The notes under the pieces are model-generated. The model did not search any database. It saw only the letters and a list, made by a program, of their open reading frames with translations, and was not told the origin of the DNA. Below are positions 1-13,197 of a stretch of 64,000 bases of DNA, in pieces. Position 1 is the first letter of the stretch; the number at the start of each line of letters is the position of its first letter. This DNA is from Telopea speciosissima (Eukaryota > Streptophyta > Magnoliopsida > Proteales > Proteaceae): NCBI RefSeq assembly GCF_018873765.1, contig NC_057925.1:48391010-48455009 (forward strand), read 5' to 3'. A program made the position numbers and the translations under genes.

Positions 1-654
1 ATACATATCAGCCGATATAGCCAATACGATACCCATACTTAGAACACTGATATCCACTGGTCTTAGTCCTTTGCTTTGTGTCTCTCTCAATTTTACGCTA
101 TTTATGCCATTTTGGCATTCAAAGGGAAGCATAAGAAAGATAACTTTATTTTCACGAAGAAGTTAAGGATCACTTTATAAGAAAGTGTCTGTAGAATTGA
201 TTGAAATTTCTCCTTTTGGGAGGAGGCTTCGTGTAACCGGGGTTTTCCTTTGGGTTTGAGCCATAAATTCGGGCAAGTTTAAGGGTTTCTTCATTAACTC
301 AAATAAAAAAAGCAAAAAGTTTTTAGACACGGCTGCCCAACACCAGCCCAGATTGACTATCCATTTTTTTTTGATAAGGACCGGATTGACTATCCCACAT
401 TCCCACCCGAAGTCCCCAACCCGTTGGCCTTAATTAACCTTCCAAGTTCCAATACTGATCTGTCTGATCACCACAATTTATTGTCTTATGCTAAATGGAG
501 GGTTTAGATTTATTCAAACCATTCTAAATCTAATGGGTGGGAGTTCATACGAAGCTGCGGTTGTGGGGTAGTTTACATTTCATTAATTTGTATAGTTTTA
601 GGTGTTTTTTTCTCATCTCCTCCTTCCTCGCTGCCTGATCAAACCGAATGGTAG

Positions 655-1070
655 GGGTGTGAGGGTGTCAAACAGTTGATTCGGTCCGGTTGGTTTTCAA
701 TTTGTTTGCGTATCCAGTCAAATTAAAACCGAATTGATAAGATGTTCGGTCTACAAAAACAAAAAACAAAACCAAAACCGACAGTTATCGGTCTGGTTGG
801 TTTCAATCTGTTACCGGTTGCTTTTTAACAGTCCTTGTCTGGTCTCAATTTTTTCATATGTAAAAACGATAGAATAAAAACTGAATTTTATTGGGTATTT
901 CGGTTTTTATCAGTCTTATTGGTCGGTTCATTAGTTTCGGTCTTTTAGCGGTTTCAAAAAACCAAAAGCATACCAAACAGGCAAACAATAAGGATTTCAT
1001 TCGGTCGATTTTGATTCGATCCGATCCAATCAATTTAATAGGCCGGTCTAATTTGAAACCCTTATATTGA
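655..1070. repeat. Degenerate AT-rich element with GGTGTCAAA-like ends
   Basis: Non-coding stretch full of repeated CGGTTGGTTTC / GGTCCGGTT-like words. It opens with GGGTGTCAAAC and closes with TTTGAAACCC, so the ends are roughly inverted. Similar sequence recurs at about 2547-2818 and 4668-5000, so this is a dispersed repeat family, probably a non-autonomous DNA transposon. No ORF of note. Positions 1-654 and 1071-1929 hold no gene or clear repeat that I can support. Confidence 0.4.
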
Positions 1071-1938
1071 CTACAATCGAGTTACTATCACTACTAGGCG
1101 AATGTTAGAAGAAGAAGATCGAGCGAGAAAACTATACTCAGGGACCTAGTTTCTTCAACCATGGGACCTGACCTTCAAATTGGATTAATGAAAGATATTT
1201 CCAACCTCAGACGATAGGGGTGGGAGTTCATGATGAACCCAGGTCCATTCATAGTTGACATCATCAATGGTGATGAGATTCTCTATTCAACACAAATAAA
1301 GGAAAACTTAATCCTTGTAGGCTGTAGCCCAGCTTGGCCCAGTCCTAGGATGTTCTTAGGATTTTCTTCCTTCTATTTTCAATAATTAAAAATAAAATAT
1401 CTCCAAAGTTTTCAATTTTGAATTTTAGTCTAATTTTTAGAGCTTTATATGTCTATATAGAAAGCTGGTACTGAGTTATAATTTAGTAATTTACCAAAAA
1501 AAAAAAAGTTATAACGTAGTAGTAGACAAATGGATGATGACATCAACATATCAACAAAGTTTAAGCTCTAGAGGTCCAGACAACAATCTCATTCCCCATT
1601 AAAAAAAATAAGGAAATGATTCTTTGAGCAAGCGGTGTAGAGGAGTGCACCAATGAAGTACGATAGAATTGTTTCTATAAAAGCGGATAGTGAGGTTATT
1701 TCACGTGCGAGAAAAAAAAAGGGTGCTAACGTACCCTTCCCTGGCGGTTTAGCGAACCTTTTCCCTAAAAGTTACAATGGATGTATTATATCATGTGACC
1801 TAAGCTCAATGTTTCATGATCCAGATGACCACTTCAAACTACATTAATGATATGATTTTAAATCTTGAAAATTAGATGACACCGATCCACCTGATCTTGG
1901 CCAATACTACTGATATTTCATGAGGTATTGGCTAAGAT

Positions 1939-2091
1939 GGATTGGGATCCTCTCCAATGATGAGATCACTCCAATGAGGGATCCAACAGCTAGGCTGCCT
2001 GGCACACATCCCACTGGGCGTCGGGAATCAGCACACTCAGGCAGCCCAACCGTTGGATGCTCATTGGTGATGCCCTCATTGGAGAGAATCT
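1939..2091. mobile_element. Short palindromic MITE with 9-bp target duplication
   Basis: A 153-bp segment with inverted ends: CCTCTCCAATGATGAG on the left against CTCATTGGAGAGAATC on the right, read inward. It is flanked by the exact 9-bp direct repeat GGCTAAGAT at 1930-1938 and 2092-2100. A 9-bp duplication is characteristic of Mutator-superfamily insertions. No transposase; the small ORF across it is a by-product of the palindrome. Confidence 0.65.
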
Positions 2092-2100
2092 GGCTAAGAT

Positions 2101-4056
2101 CGGTTGAACCATATTTGTGTTAGGAGAATATTAGTATCCCATCTGATCTATAGTACAAGATTTAAAACCTTGATTTGAATAAGAAATGGTTAGTGCCTCG
2201 ATTAAGAATTTAATAGCACATTATATGAATTAAATCTTATAATCTCCATATCTCCGAACATCATCAAGGTGGAGAGATTCTCTACATCTATGGTGATTTG
2301 ACGTTATGATTGGACTTTTAAAGCAGCAAGTCTCATCATTAACTCTTGTCCCCAACTATGTACACTCATAAATATTCTTCAGGGTTCAATCAAAGGGTCA
2401 GATCTTGTAGCTGAAGAGATTCTCTTTACAATGGGCTGGGCTTGGGTATGTTGCCTTTCTTGTTGATTAAAGAAGTGGCTACAAAACCTACTCAGTTATT
2501 TTTGTGATGGCCTATAGAGAACATCAGCCCTTGACCTGCTCGAAGTAAGGGTGTCAATTGGTTTCAATCCAAACCGAAATCAAACGTTAAGCTGAAGTTC
2601 GGTTTTGGTCGGAGTTATATCAGTTTTCTCTCTTATAGATTTCCTATGGGTTTGGTTTCTGATTTGGTCAGACCATTTGATCGGTTTCATTGGTTTGATT
2701 TTTGATCAGTCTCCAAAAACTACAATGGGAAACCATCTAACAAGGGTTCGATTCGGTTCAATTTTGTTCAGTCAATTTCAATCAATCTAACTCGTTTAGA
2801 TTCGATTTTGATACCCCTAACTCTAAAGGTATGACCTTAAATTACACAAAGAAAAAGGGGGAAAAAAAAACCTATCTGGTGAACTCTTTGGGTCATCCAG
2901 TATAAAATGAGGGGAAAAAATTCTCTTAATAAACCGAGGAGGATATGTAGAAAACGAGAACTTAAAACGATGTAAAAAGGAATGGAAATCGTAAATCACA
3001 CAATTCACACAAGGATTTATGTGATTCGATAAAATTATCTATATCTACAATGAGATGAAATCTGTTTTACTATCAATAGAGAATAAAGATTACACTAACA
3101 CACTCTTTCTTCTTCTGTACTATTCACATGAAATTACCTTTTATGTACGAAACCATTTTGTCACTCCTCACCCTATCCCTAAAATGAATTTGTGTTTGAT
3201 TTCATAAAATGTAATCGTCACCATGTGCGTATCATTCATTGGTGACATTTAGATTTTTTTCCAACACCCCTCCCCCACCCAAAAAAAAAAAAAAAAAAAA
3301 ATAGAAGAAAATGAGAAGGCATTGTTAGGTTTTTGATAATTTAGCCTTCAAACATGGCCTTACCTACTCAAACCAACAACAGCCACTCAAAGAAGGAGAA
3401 GTCTTAACTTAGGTCCAAGCACAACTCATCACTTTCATAAAAAAAACAAGAAAAAAACAAAAAAAAACAAAGTTATTGGCTTAGTTGGAAACCCATTAAG
3501 GGTTAGATAGATAAGAATCATATTAGACATTTTAATCAAGAAACCCTTTGAATGTTCTCTGTCTCTTAACCTTTTTCTTTGTCTGTCTTTATCCGAAACA
3601 TGCTTTCTCAGGGTTGTAGAAACCTGAAGAACCTCCAAATGAAGAAAGAGACTTCTATAGTTCTTTAAATATCAAAATTAATTGAGGTTTTCTAATATAT
3701 AGTTTTGAATTTTAATACATGTTTTAGTGGATAATTTTCTTATTAACAATCATGCTTCCAAGCAAAGATGTAGATATATTCGTTGTGTTCTGTTTGTTCT
3801 TTCAAGCCACTTCAGCCCTTCAATTCACCATCTCAATTTGTTCTTTCTTTAATTTCAATCCTCTCAATGAATGGTTCAACTCTTACAAGTCATAAGAACT
3901 GTGTAGGAAGATGATTTAGTGCTGAAGCAATTGAGAACTTCATGAACTGATTCTATCATAGGTAGTAGGAAGCAACTATGACAACATCATAGGTCACAAT
4001 TGTCTAGATTTTATTTTGTTTATAAATACATACATTCAAGGATTTAGTTCATGGTA
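2101..4056. other. Gene-free stretch
   Basis: I see no gene here. A copy of the CGGTTTCGGT-rich dispersed repeat lies at about 2547-2818 (it opens with AGGGTGTCAA and closes with TTTTGATACCCCT). A poly(A) run lies at 3282-3302. The rest is AT-rich and unremarkable. Confidence 0.5.
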
Positions 4057-4066
4057 TCTGTCGCGG

Positions 4067-4252
4067 CGATCTTTATCTCCTCCAGTTCTCTGCCCCGGCA
4101 CAATTCCCCAGTTCCTCTAACAAGGGGGCAGGGGGAGGGATAAAAATGACCACCCTACCCTACCCAAACACTCTGCCCGGGTGGGGTCCATCCCCCCTAT
4201 TAGAGGAACTCGATAACTGGGCCGGACAGGGAACTAGAGGAGATAATTTTCC
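4067..4252. mobile_element. Palindromic MITE, family 2, copy A
   Basis: A 186-bp near-palindrome. The left end reads ATCTTTATCTCCTCCAGTTC and the right end AACTAGAGGAGATAATTTTC, which are inverted relatives. Flanks show a 10-bp target duplication with one mismatch: TCTGTCGCGG at 4057-4066 and TCTGTTGCGG at 4253-4262. Two further copies lie at 30483-30659 and 34393-34565. The duplication length suggests the Mutator superfamily. No coding capacity. Confidence 0.65.
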
Positions 4253-4262
4253 TCTGTTGCGG

Positions 4263-5740
4263 TCGATATCAATATCGATATGTATTAGTCGTATTGGGTT
4301 GTATTAGGTCGATATGAGATCAAAATACTAATTTTTTAACAAAAGAATGGATGTCTATACCATATCGACCAATCCATATCAATCACAAGTCACGACGATT
4401 ATTGATACAATTCGACTGGTATGACCGATATCTACCTAAAACTGTGAATACATTCTAGGAGAAAAATTCCTACACCCCCTGCCACGTGGGTAGATTATAT
4501 TGATTATTAAGACTATTGAATAGAGAGGACATGGTATGAATTAGTCATTGTTGTAAGTTTTTAAAGTGGACATGTAGGAAAGATGCTTACCATGAGCTCA
4601 AGGCTATGTATAACTGGACTCCCATCAATTCCTAAAAGAAGATGTTAGGTAAACGAATAGAATTTAGAGGTGTCAGAGACTCAAACGGTTGGTTCGACCT
4701 GGTTTCAATTAGTTTTCAATTTTTAGCATATATCGGTTCGGACAAATAAATGGTTACTCTATAAAACCCAAATCGAAACTGACAATTATCGATTTGGTCA
4801 GCCGGTTTCAATTTCTGGTTGATTTCTTTTAACGGGTTCTTATCAGCCTATTTTTGGTCCGATCTTCCTTTACATTATTGAAAAAGTTTCTATTTTTTTT
4901 TCCAATTTCAATTGATCTTAGCAGTCCAATCGGTCCAAATGAAAGCAAACCAAACCAAGATCTAACCGGTATGAAGTTTGGTCCGGTTTGTTTTTTTTTT
5001 TCGTCACTAGAAGTCTAGAACATCTCTCTCGAGCCACTATAGTTAAACACCATATTTCAATACTAAAGGAAAAAGCCCACCTCTTTTGACTTGCAAGTAC
5101 TATATTCCAAAATCTCCATTATGCCATACCTCAACAGTCAACAACATAAACTTTTGTTTTACCATGGAGGGTGTGGGCAATGGAGATCTAGAAGAATGAC
5201 AAAACAATTCTATAATGGAGATATGAAAAACACCCACTATCCTCGTACAAAGTTAGAAACAGACATCTACCTTTCCATAGCGTGTTATTTTATGTACTTT
5301 GATCTAAAAAGGGGAAAAAAAAAAGAATTACAAATGTAGAATCACGAAAAATCCAATTGAAGATGTGTAATGGAATATGTATAGATTCTATGATTTTCCT
5401 TACTTGGTATGATCGCATTTAAAAAACGTAAGATTCATCTTTCAAAATAGATAATTTTATGTCATCGATGGGCTGGATACATAATACTTTATTAATATAA
5501 AAAAAAATTTACGATAAAAATGTGAATATAGAACCACAAAAAATGTCATATCATTATGCTTTTTAAATGATGAGACTCATTTGTTAAAATGAACAATATT
5601 GTGCCATCGATGGAACTGGATTCGTCACACATTAATCATATTCTTTTAAGATTTCTAGCGGAATAGAGGCAAGACCAGCTCTTCAAGCTACAAGTCTGCT
5701 ACGCAGTAGAGCCCAAAATGATGTGTGAAAAGATTGAATG
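4263..5740. other. Gene-free stretch with a degenerate repeat
   Basis: Positions 4668-5000 are another copy of the GAGGTGTCA / CGGTTGGTTCG-rich dispersed repeat. The remainder is AT-rich with no ORF that looks coding. The last few hundred bases are presumably the promoter of the MAP70 gene that follows, but I see no convincing TATA box. Confidence 0.45.
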
Positions 5741-6170
5741 AGAAGAGAAGAAGAAAAAGAAAACGGGGGTAGGAGGAGGGAGGCGGAGGTGGAGATATAG
5801 AAATAGAAATCGTCATCTACAAGGGAAAAATCTAGTTGTTATAGACAGTTTCTAAGCAGCGAACCTTTGGCTATTTTTCCCGCAAATAAATCCTCACTCT
5901 ATTTATCATTAGCTAGCTTCTCCAATAATCTCCGTTTTGGATTTGGTTTGGATTTTGAATTGTAGGTTTATATGGGAGAAAGATATAACGGTTCTTGTCA
6001 AACGGAGCCGGCTACGGTTCTGCTTTGTAGCAAGGGGCCTCCTCACTTTGCGGTCAATTCCTTTAAGAATGGGCTCTCTCCCTTTCTTCGAACCCATCTC
6101 TTATATTTCTCCATAAACCTCGGTTTATTGTTGGTGGGTTTGCGCTCTTTGCATATTCAAGCACAAAATT

Positions 6171-9100
6171 ATGGTGGGTTTGGAGGAACTAAGGGGAGAA
6201 GAGCTCTTTCTCACTCCATCTGACCCTGTGGTTATAGAACTCAATCGTTTGCAGAATCAACTCAAAGGTTCCTCTGCCTCTTCACTTTATTGCTTTTCTA
6301 TTCCTTCGTTTTTGTGGTGTTATTATCATTTATAAGCGTCTTCTATCATCAATTTTGCTTTGGAGATTCTAAGGATTTTCTTATTTGCAGTTGTGTTCTG
6401 ATTACTAGTTGCTTTTGAACAGTACTTTATTCAGTTTCTTCTGGTTCTGTTCTGCAAGTGGATTTCTAGGACTTAGAGTGCTGGTCTAATTTCTAAGTTT
6501 ATTTGGACTATTGGCTTCAAATGATTTGTTGGTACTAACTTTAAACAAGTTGCAGAACCAACTCAGGGGTTCCTCTGCCGCATCACTTCATTGCTTTTCT
6601 CTTGCTTCATTTTTTTGGTACTATGTTATCATTTATAAGTATCTTCCATCATCAATTTTTCTGTGGAGATTATAAGGATTGTCTTATTTGCACTTGTGTT
6701 CTAAGATGCCAACTAATGCTCTGAGTTCATTCGGATTATTAGTTGCCTTTGAACACTGCTGTTCTGCAAGTTGATTTCTAGGATGTCGAGTGCTGGTCCA
6801 ACTTCAGTTTAGATGAACTATTGGCTTCAAATGATATTTAAAATTAAATTGAGTTTTCAAATGATTTTTTTTATACCAACTTTAAACAGACTATTTGGTG
6901 GAAGGATTTTTCTTACTCTTTTTTTTCCCCCCTCTTTCCAGTTTTTATTCCTCGCCCTCTTCACTCCCTTCTTTTTAACAGATATAAATGCCTTTTCTTC
7001 TTTTGTTATATTTGTCTAATTAAATGATGGAATTAGAGGAGGGGGGGGGGGGGTGAGTCTTTTGTCGATACTGTCTGTTCATCTACCGTGTCTATTTGAT
7101 GTACTCTAGGATTTTGGATGGACCATAGCTCAAAAGCTTCACTAATGATATTCTCAATTGCAGCTGATCACGTTCTAAATTTTGGGTTCTCAACAAATTA
7201 TGTGCATTGTTTTGATGAACAGTTGCATTGACTTGGCGATTATGATCATCTAACTGTTCTAAAATTTTCTTATTGGCTAGTTAAGTTTTCAGCTAAGTTT
7301 TTTCTCATAGCAACTAAATATTAGAGACAGCAAAGTAGGAACAATAAGCGACTCAGGAAAATGGTTTAGGGGGAATTTTTTTGTGAAACTGAGCTGGTAG
7401 TAGTACCACAGTTCCTCCACCCTGAACCTCCAAAAAAAGAAGAGCTGTTAGCCATCAGACTTTAGCGCAGTTAACATCGTTACTGAATACTAACGTGGCA
7501 TGAATCTCTGGTCAGGAAATCCAATGATTTACATCTCACTAGCACATAAAAACATGTTCTTTTAATCACTTCTAATTTCTATGGCCGCTTTTTTTTGTGA
7601 TCTCTCTTTCTCTTTCTCTCTCAAGGAAGTATATATAGGTAAGAGTCCAATCATAGAAAATTGATTGATGTTAACAAATGAAGAATTAAGAAAAATATTC
7701 TTCTTTCTTTCTGATATGATGTAATCTGCTTTTTGTGCCTGGGGGTTTTGTGATCACTAACTTTGGATTCTCGGTTAAGTCTTGTTTAGAGTACTAAGTT
7801 CTGTCTACGTCTCTGATTTGTGCACATATATTTGTTTTTTTCCTTTTCTTAATGAGGATCATAAAGATTAGATGGGTAGTAAGGAGATGTTTTTACTCAT
7901 CTGGACTGTTAGAGACCAAGCATTGAAGGGACCATGTCCACAAGGTTTACTATATATATGTTCTTCTAGTAATATATGTTTATGTAGAGGCCTCTTCATT
8001 TCATGAATTTGATACCTGTTTCAAGTTATGGATATTTGTAAGTTACTTCATGTTCAGAATTTGAAGGGAGGGGGATAAAAAAACTGTGAGTTAGTTGATA
8101 TGTATATCAATAAGAATTTCTTAATTTCATTTCAAGTTTTGTTTCTATCATCTTATTAGTGAAAGAACCATAATCTCCCCAAAACCTCCCTTCCCCCCTC
8201 AAAAGAAAAAAAAGAAAGAAAGTTTTAGCAACATAAGCTTCCCTCCCCCCTTCTGTCTGTCTTTTCCTCCATATTTGTAGGCAAAGGCTAGAACTGTTGA
8301 GAATTCGGAGATGTAGGTATTTATGAATGAATTAGAACAGAACTGTTGAGAATTCGGAGATGTGGGTATTTATGAATGAAATAGAACACTAGTGAAGCAA
8401 GGCAGAAGGGCTGACAGTCTTTAATTTGACATCTCTCCTTTTCAGGATTGGAGTTGACACAGTGCTCCAACTAGAGCTTGGGTTGATGTTTGTACGCTCT
8501 GTTTACACAACCCAATCCATTGACCAGACATTCCATCTCTACCAACCCTCTGTCCATATGTTTGTTTGGGAGGGGGGGAGGGGTTGTTCATGAGAGTGAG
8601 ATGAACCTTGACCTGATCCAATCTGTTGCCTGCTCCAACTTGCAACTCTTTTAAAGAAATAACCGAATTTTTTTTTGCTACAGAACATCCATGTGCGGGA
8701 GTAGGAGTTTAATTTGATGATAAAAGAGATAATTAGGGTGTCAATGTGAAAGTGGTTTTATAGTAGTTGGACGTCTCTCCATCCAATATCTTTCTGAAAC
8801 CTATCAATTATTGTTTCATATTTTTTCGTCTCTTAACTATTTTAATTTTTTACTCATTTGGTAATGAAGCAAAAAAGATAAAAAAATCATGGGAGGTGGT
8901 TAAAAATAGAGTACCTTTTGATGTTTCTATCCTTTTCAGTTAAATTTATCAAAAAAAGAGAACTATTTGAGTTCAAAGGTATAGGCTTGTGTCATCTTCT
9001 GTATTTCATAATCGAGATTACTTCTATTCACTTTGAGCTTTCTTCTCATCATCTCATCTGGAAATTTATATTCTTCTCTCAAAATGCTATTCCCAGAAAA

Positions 9101-12100
9101 GGATCAGGAGCTGGGCCTTGCCCATGGTGAAATCAAGGCCTTGAAAGCAATTGATATTTTGAAAGATAAAGCAGTTGAAGAGGTATAAATAGTATCCTCA
9201 CACACTTTTCACTTTTTTTAATCACATTTATTACTGGAACTATTTATTTATTCAAGTCTTCCTTAGCATACAACCATGACTAGCAAGCACACCAACGTCG
9301 GTGCCAGGTAGTTCTATGTTGTGTTATTATGTTGGGAATGGTGTACTCATGAAGTAGTTGATGATTTAAATGTTTTGGAAAGCCGAAGGAGGCACTCTAT
9401 TGTTGCATAAGGGAGGTCCCTTGTAATGAAACATGGGTCATAGGGGCTGATGTCGCAGAATATGTGGAACAGTTTCATCCTATCATCTCTTCTGCTATGC
9501 ATAGAAACCCTCTGCTGCTGTGTAACCTGTTACTTTTAGTCTAAATGGGTTTAACTAGCCTCATATTTTGTTTAGATTAGAAATATATGTACAGGACTTA
9601 TCTCATAGATGTTTAGTAAAATAACAACTGATTGGCTATCATCTTGAACATTTGTTCATGCAAATTTTTTTTTAAAATTTTTTTGTTTGAATATCTATGA
9701 AGTTTCAATTTCCCAAATCGTTATTATATTATATAGATACCTCTGGGAAAATATATATAAGCATTTATGTATCCAACAACTAAACTCGAGGTTTCTTCTT
9801 TTCTCCCCCCCAGCTCAGCAATAAACTTGAGAAATTGGATGAGAAGCTTAGAGACACTGAAAACCTTCTACAACACAAGGTACAGTTCCTCCAACTAACA
9901 TAATCACTTCTATGAGTAAGATATTCAGTTCTGAGGTTCAAATCCTTTTTTTTTGGGTTGGGGGAGGGGGGGTTGTTGGCAGAATCTTGAAATCAAGAAG
10001 CTAAGGAATGACAAGAAAGAGGTTCTCGCTGCACAATTTGCTGCAGAAGCAACACTCAGAAGGCTGCATGCAAATCAAAAGGATGACGATTCTGTCCCAC
10101 TTGAGGCAGTTATTGCACCTCTTGAGGCTGATATTAAAATGTACAAAAAAGAGGTATGGACATGAAAAATGATATACTCAATACCAGTCAAAGTTCTGAG
10201 AAATAGGGAGGGAGGGAATGTCCTTGGATGCTTATTAAAAATGAACAAGTATTTTATTATTCTTTTCATTTTTCAGATTGCAGCACTACAGGAGGATTAT
10301 AAGGCCTTAGAACGTCTAAGTAAGTCAAAAGAGTCCGCTCTAGTTGAAGCACAAAGGATTCTGAGAAGTGCTTTGGAACGGGTCCTAATAGTGGAGGAGG
10401 TTCAAAATCAAAATTTGGAGTTAAAGAGGCAAATTGAGATCTTTCAGGCATGGTTCCAACAGCTCCTTTTTGTGGTTAATGTGATTTTGAAATTGAGATG
10501 CTTATTCAATTTCAATGATTTCATTAATGATGTTAGGGTGAATTTGATGCTCAGATATTCATTCAATCTGAATATTTTCATTAATATAGGAAGAGAACAG
10601 GAACCTTGATAAAACTAATCGTCAAAAGGTTGCTGAGGTTGAGAAGCTTAGCAAGACCATTCAGGAACTTGAGGAGTCTATTCTAGCAGGTGGGGCTGCT
10701 GCAAACGCAGTGCGCGATTCTCAGCGTCAGGTTTCTGAATTATATGTAAGCTTTCCGCCTATTGCTGATAAGTATTTAAGCACTTTACAATAGCTGTTCA
10801 AAGCATTTTCTACTTCGAGGATTGGATAAACATAAAATTTTCACCGTAGGACTTAAAAGTTTTCGTTTATGTGCCAGGATGAAAACAAGACTCTAGAGAG
10901 GGAACTCGCAAGAGTGAAAGTTTCAGCAAATAGAGTTGCAGTCGTGGTGGCAAATGAGTGGAAGGATGACAATGACAAAGTCATGCCAGTCAAACGATGG
11001 CTGGAAGAGCGAAGGTATTTTCAGGTATTGCTCGGACTTTATTCCATGAGAACATTTTATTATGTTTGAAGGGACATGGTTTTGTGGTAACACAAAGTTG
11101 GATTTGGATTAGCCATTTGTGCTTTCATTTTCAGGCCCATGTACTGCCTTTTTTGTACAGCTAAGAATTTTCTTGAATTTTCGATTTGATTAAATTTGGA
11201 CACCACTGCCACTTTTGCAGGCAGAGATACAACGGCTAAGAAACAAGCTTGTTTTATCTGAGAATACAGCTAAAGCCGAAGCACACCTCAAGGTATAAAT
11301 AGAGCACCTATCCCCCCCCCCCCCTTCCTCAGATCCTAGACATCTTCTTTCTTTCTCTGCTAAAGCAAATTATTTGTGTTTGACTTCAGGATAAACTGAG
11401 GCTGAGGCTAAAGACTATTGAAGGAGGATTAAAACATGTGTCAAATATCACAGTGAATACTAGTGCTTCTTGTGAGTTGCAAAAACTTGATAATTCTAAC
11501 CAAAGCTTAGGTTTTCTATCAAATAACACTGGACTGGGGAAGAGGTCAACATCACAGCCCAGGGCTTCTGTTACCATCAGTAAAAGCTCATTGCTGCAGC
11601 AGAAGAACTTGGTGACTCGCACAATCAGTGCCAGTGGACAACTAAAAGGAGCAAGTACCCTGAAAATGAAATATTTTTCTGGAGAAAATACACGAAGGAG
11701 TTTATGGGTGCCTAACAAGGAGTTGTCTGACAATGGTGGAAAAGAAAACACAGAAGTGAACGCAAACTCTGAAGTGAATGCCAAAAAGTTGATTGATGGT
11801 GAGGAAGTAGTGTCTGGAGAAAATAGAAGTAAGGGTGACAATGATATGGGCTTGCAAAATAAAGGAAGCCTATGTGCTGGCAGTGAGGATTTAGTTTCTG
11901 GGTTTCTGTATGATAGGTTACAGAGAGAGGTCATCAATTTGAGAAAATCCTGTGAGGAGAAAGATGCAATTCTGAATGCTAAGGACGAAGAAACTAAGGT
12001 GAAGTATCTCTTATTCAACTCTCTCTCTCTCTCTGTTGACCATACTGACTGAAATTCCTTCGCAGATGCTTATGAAGAAGGTCGATGCACTGGCAAAGGC

Positions 12101-12239
12101 CATGGAAATAGAGTTGAAGAAGAGGAAGAGAGAAGCAGCAGCTAGAGAAAGGGAAGAAGCAGCAGCTAGAGAAAGGGAAGCAGCATCAGCTAAGGTGGAA
12201 GGACAACAAACAAAAGATCAGAAACACAAACTTTTCTAG
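6171..12239 (+). CDS. MAP70: MAP70-family microtubule-associated protein
   Basis: Plant-specific coiled-coil protein that binds and stabilises cortical microtubules. Ten exons join in frame to 582 residues: 6171-6267, 9097-9182, 9814-9879, 9983-10153, 10277-10447, 10590-10745, 10878-11024, 11221-11292, 11390-11998 and 12066-12239. Family signatures are clear: AAQFAAEATLRR at about residues 99-110, AGGAAANAVRD at about 230-240, and VANEWKDDNDKVMPVK at 273-288. Nearly all of the first 330 residues should be coiled coil. A Ser/Asn-rich linker fills most of exon 9, and a basic Arg/Glu/Ala repeat ends the protein. The first ATG after an in-frame stop (6114-6116) was chosen. Introns are GT-AG except intron 5, which begins GC (10448). 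The length and charged tail suggest a MAP70-5-like member, but the subfamily is not certain. Confidence 0.9.
6249..6895 (+). repeat. Tandem duplication in MAP70 exon 1 and intron 1
   Basis: Two diverged copies lie about 301 bp apart, starting TTGCAGAATCAACTCA at 6249 and TTGCAGAACCAACTCA at 6550. Shared landmarks follow in the same order: CCTCTGCC, TTATCATTTATAAG, GTGCTGGTC and TATTGGCTTCAAATGAT. Unit 1 starts inside coding exon 1, so unit 2 carries a decayed copy of the exon 1 end inside intron 1. Confidence 0.75.
8291..8388 (+). repeat. 49-bp tandem duplication in MAP70 intron 1
   Basis: Two adjacent 49-bp copies, each opening GAACTGTTGAGAATTCGGAG, at 8291-8339 and 8340-8388. They differ at two positions, so the duplication looks fairly recent. 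Intronic, with no coding effect expected. Confidence 0.85.
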
Positions 12240-13197
12240 AAGGTCTGAATGTTTCAACTCTTACAAGGCTCCAACCCCTTTCTATCATCCATGTTATTCT
12301 AAGGATTCCTCCTAATTATCTTCTCCCACAATATGAATAACCTTATTTTTCATTGGAAAACTGAGAGTATCCTTATAATATGTGGACCTACTGCAGTACT
12401 ATTCAATACAGTAGCCCCCTTCACACTCATTTTTCCTTTTGATGTGTGCTTCTGCAGGGTAGTGAAAGCATAAGCTTTGGAATCTAAGTTAAAGGTGACC
12501 AGGAAAACACTTTTTGTTCATTTTCCGTGTCTTTTGAGTTTCTTCTGTACATATGGAAAAGGTTGAATTGCAGTTCCATCAAAATAAAAATCTTTCCCGA
12601 GGGAAAGGGGTAATTTGTGTCATATGTATAGTTTGGGAGATCCTCAGCTTGTACTATATATCAATGAAATCTGTAAGTTTGCATGGGTTTGCATCTATGG
12701 AGTGCTTTGCATATTTCTGTTAATGAGAGTATTTGAGAGCTAAACAAGTTTGACCTACAAATTGTAAATTAAGTTGGTTACCTAGTCAGAGTTCTTTTAG
12801 GCCAGCCAAACCATGTAATCAAGTGACATATCAGCCCTAGTCATGGCACCATAAAGAAATAGTGGTGAAATTGGTTTTGATACATCTTTCAGTGAACTTA
12901 AATATTGTAATGAAACTTTCTGTACTGGGCATGCTTTCAGTTATGACTGGAGCTTCGAACAGGAGAACTGAATATTGCTTTTCCTTTTCTTTGGGTTGGG
13001 TGAGACTATAAATATAATACAGTTAGCTGAAAAGGTATCCTCAAGCACCTTCTTCTAGCAGGAACACCTCTTCATTCTCCAAAACAACGACTTCTAGATC
13101 TTATCAAAATATACAAATTGTGCATACAAAATAGGTCGCTCAAGTAAAAAAGAAAAGAAAAAGAGAATTTCCGAGGGAAGGAGCTTCCTATTTCATC
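12240..13197. other. MAP70 3' region and spacer
   Basis: The first 400-450 bases are probably the MAP70 3' untranslated region; an AATGAAA motif near 12664 could serve as a weak poly(A) signal. Beyond that I see no gene. Confidence 0.35.

Noticed and set aside
5972-6223. Plus-strand ORF beginning MGERYNGS upstream of MAP70
   Set aside because: It overlaps the MAP70 start in another frame and has no recognisable content; the 6171 ATG gives the family N-terminus.
11386-12018. 210-codon minus-strand ORF
   Set aside because: It is antisense to MAP70 exon 9, whose plus-strand frame is spliced, conserved in layout and in phase with both neighbours.
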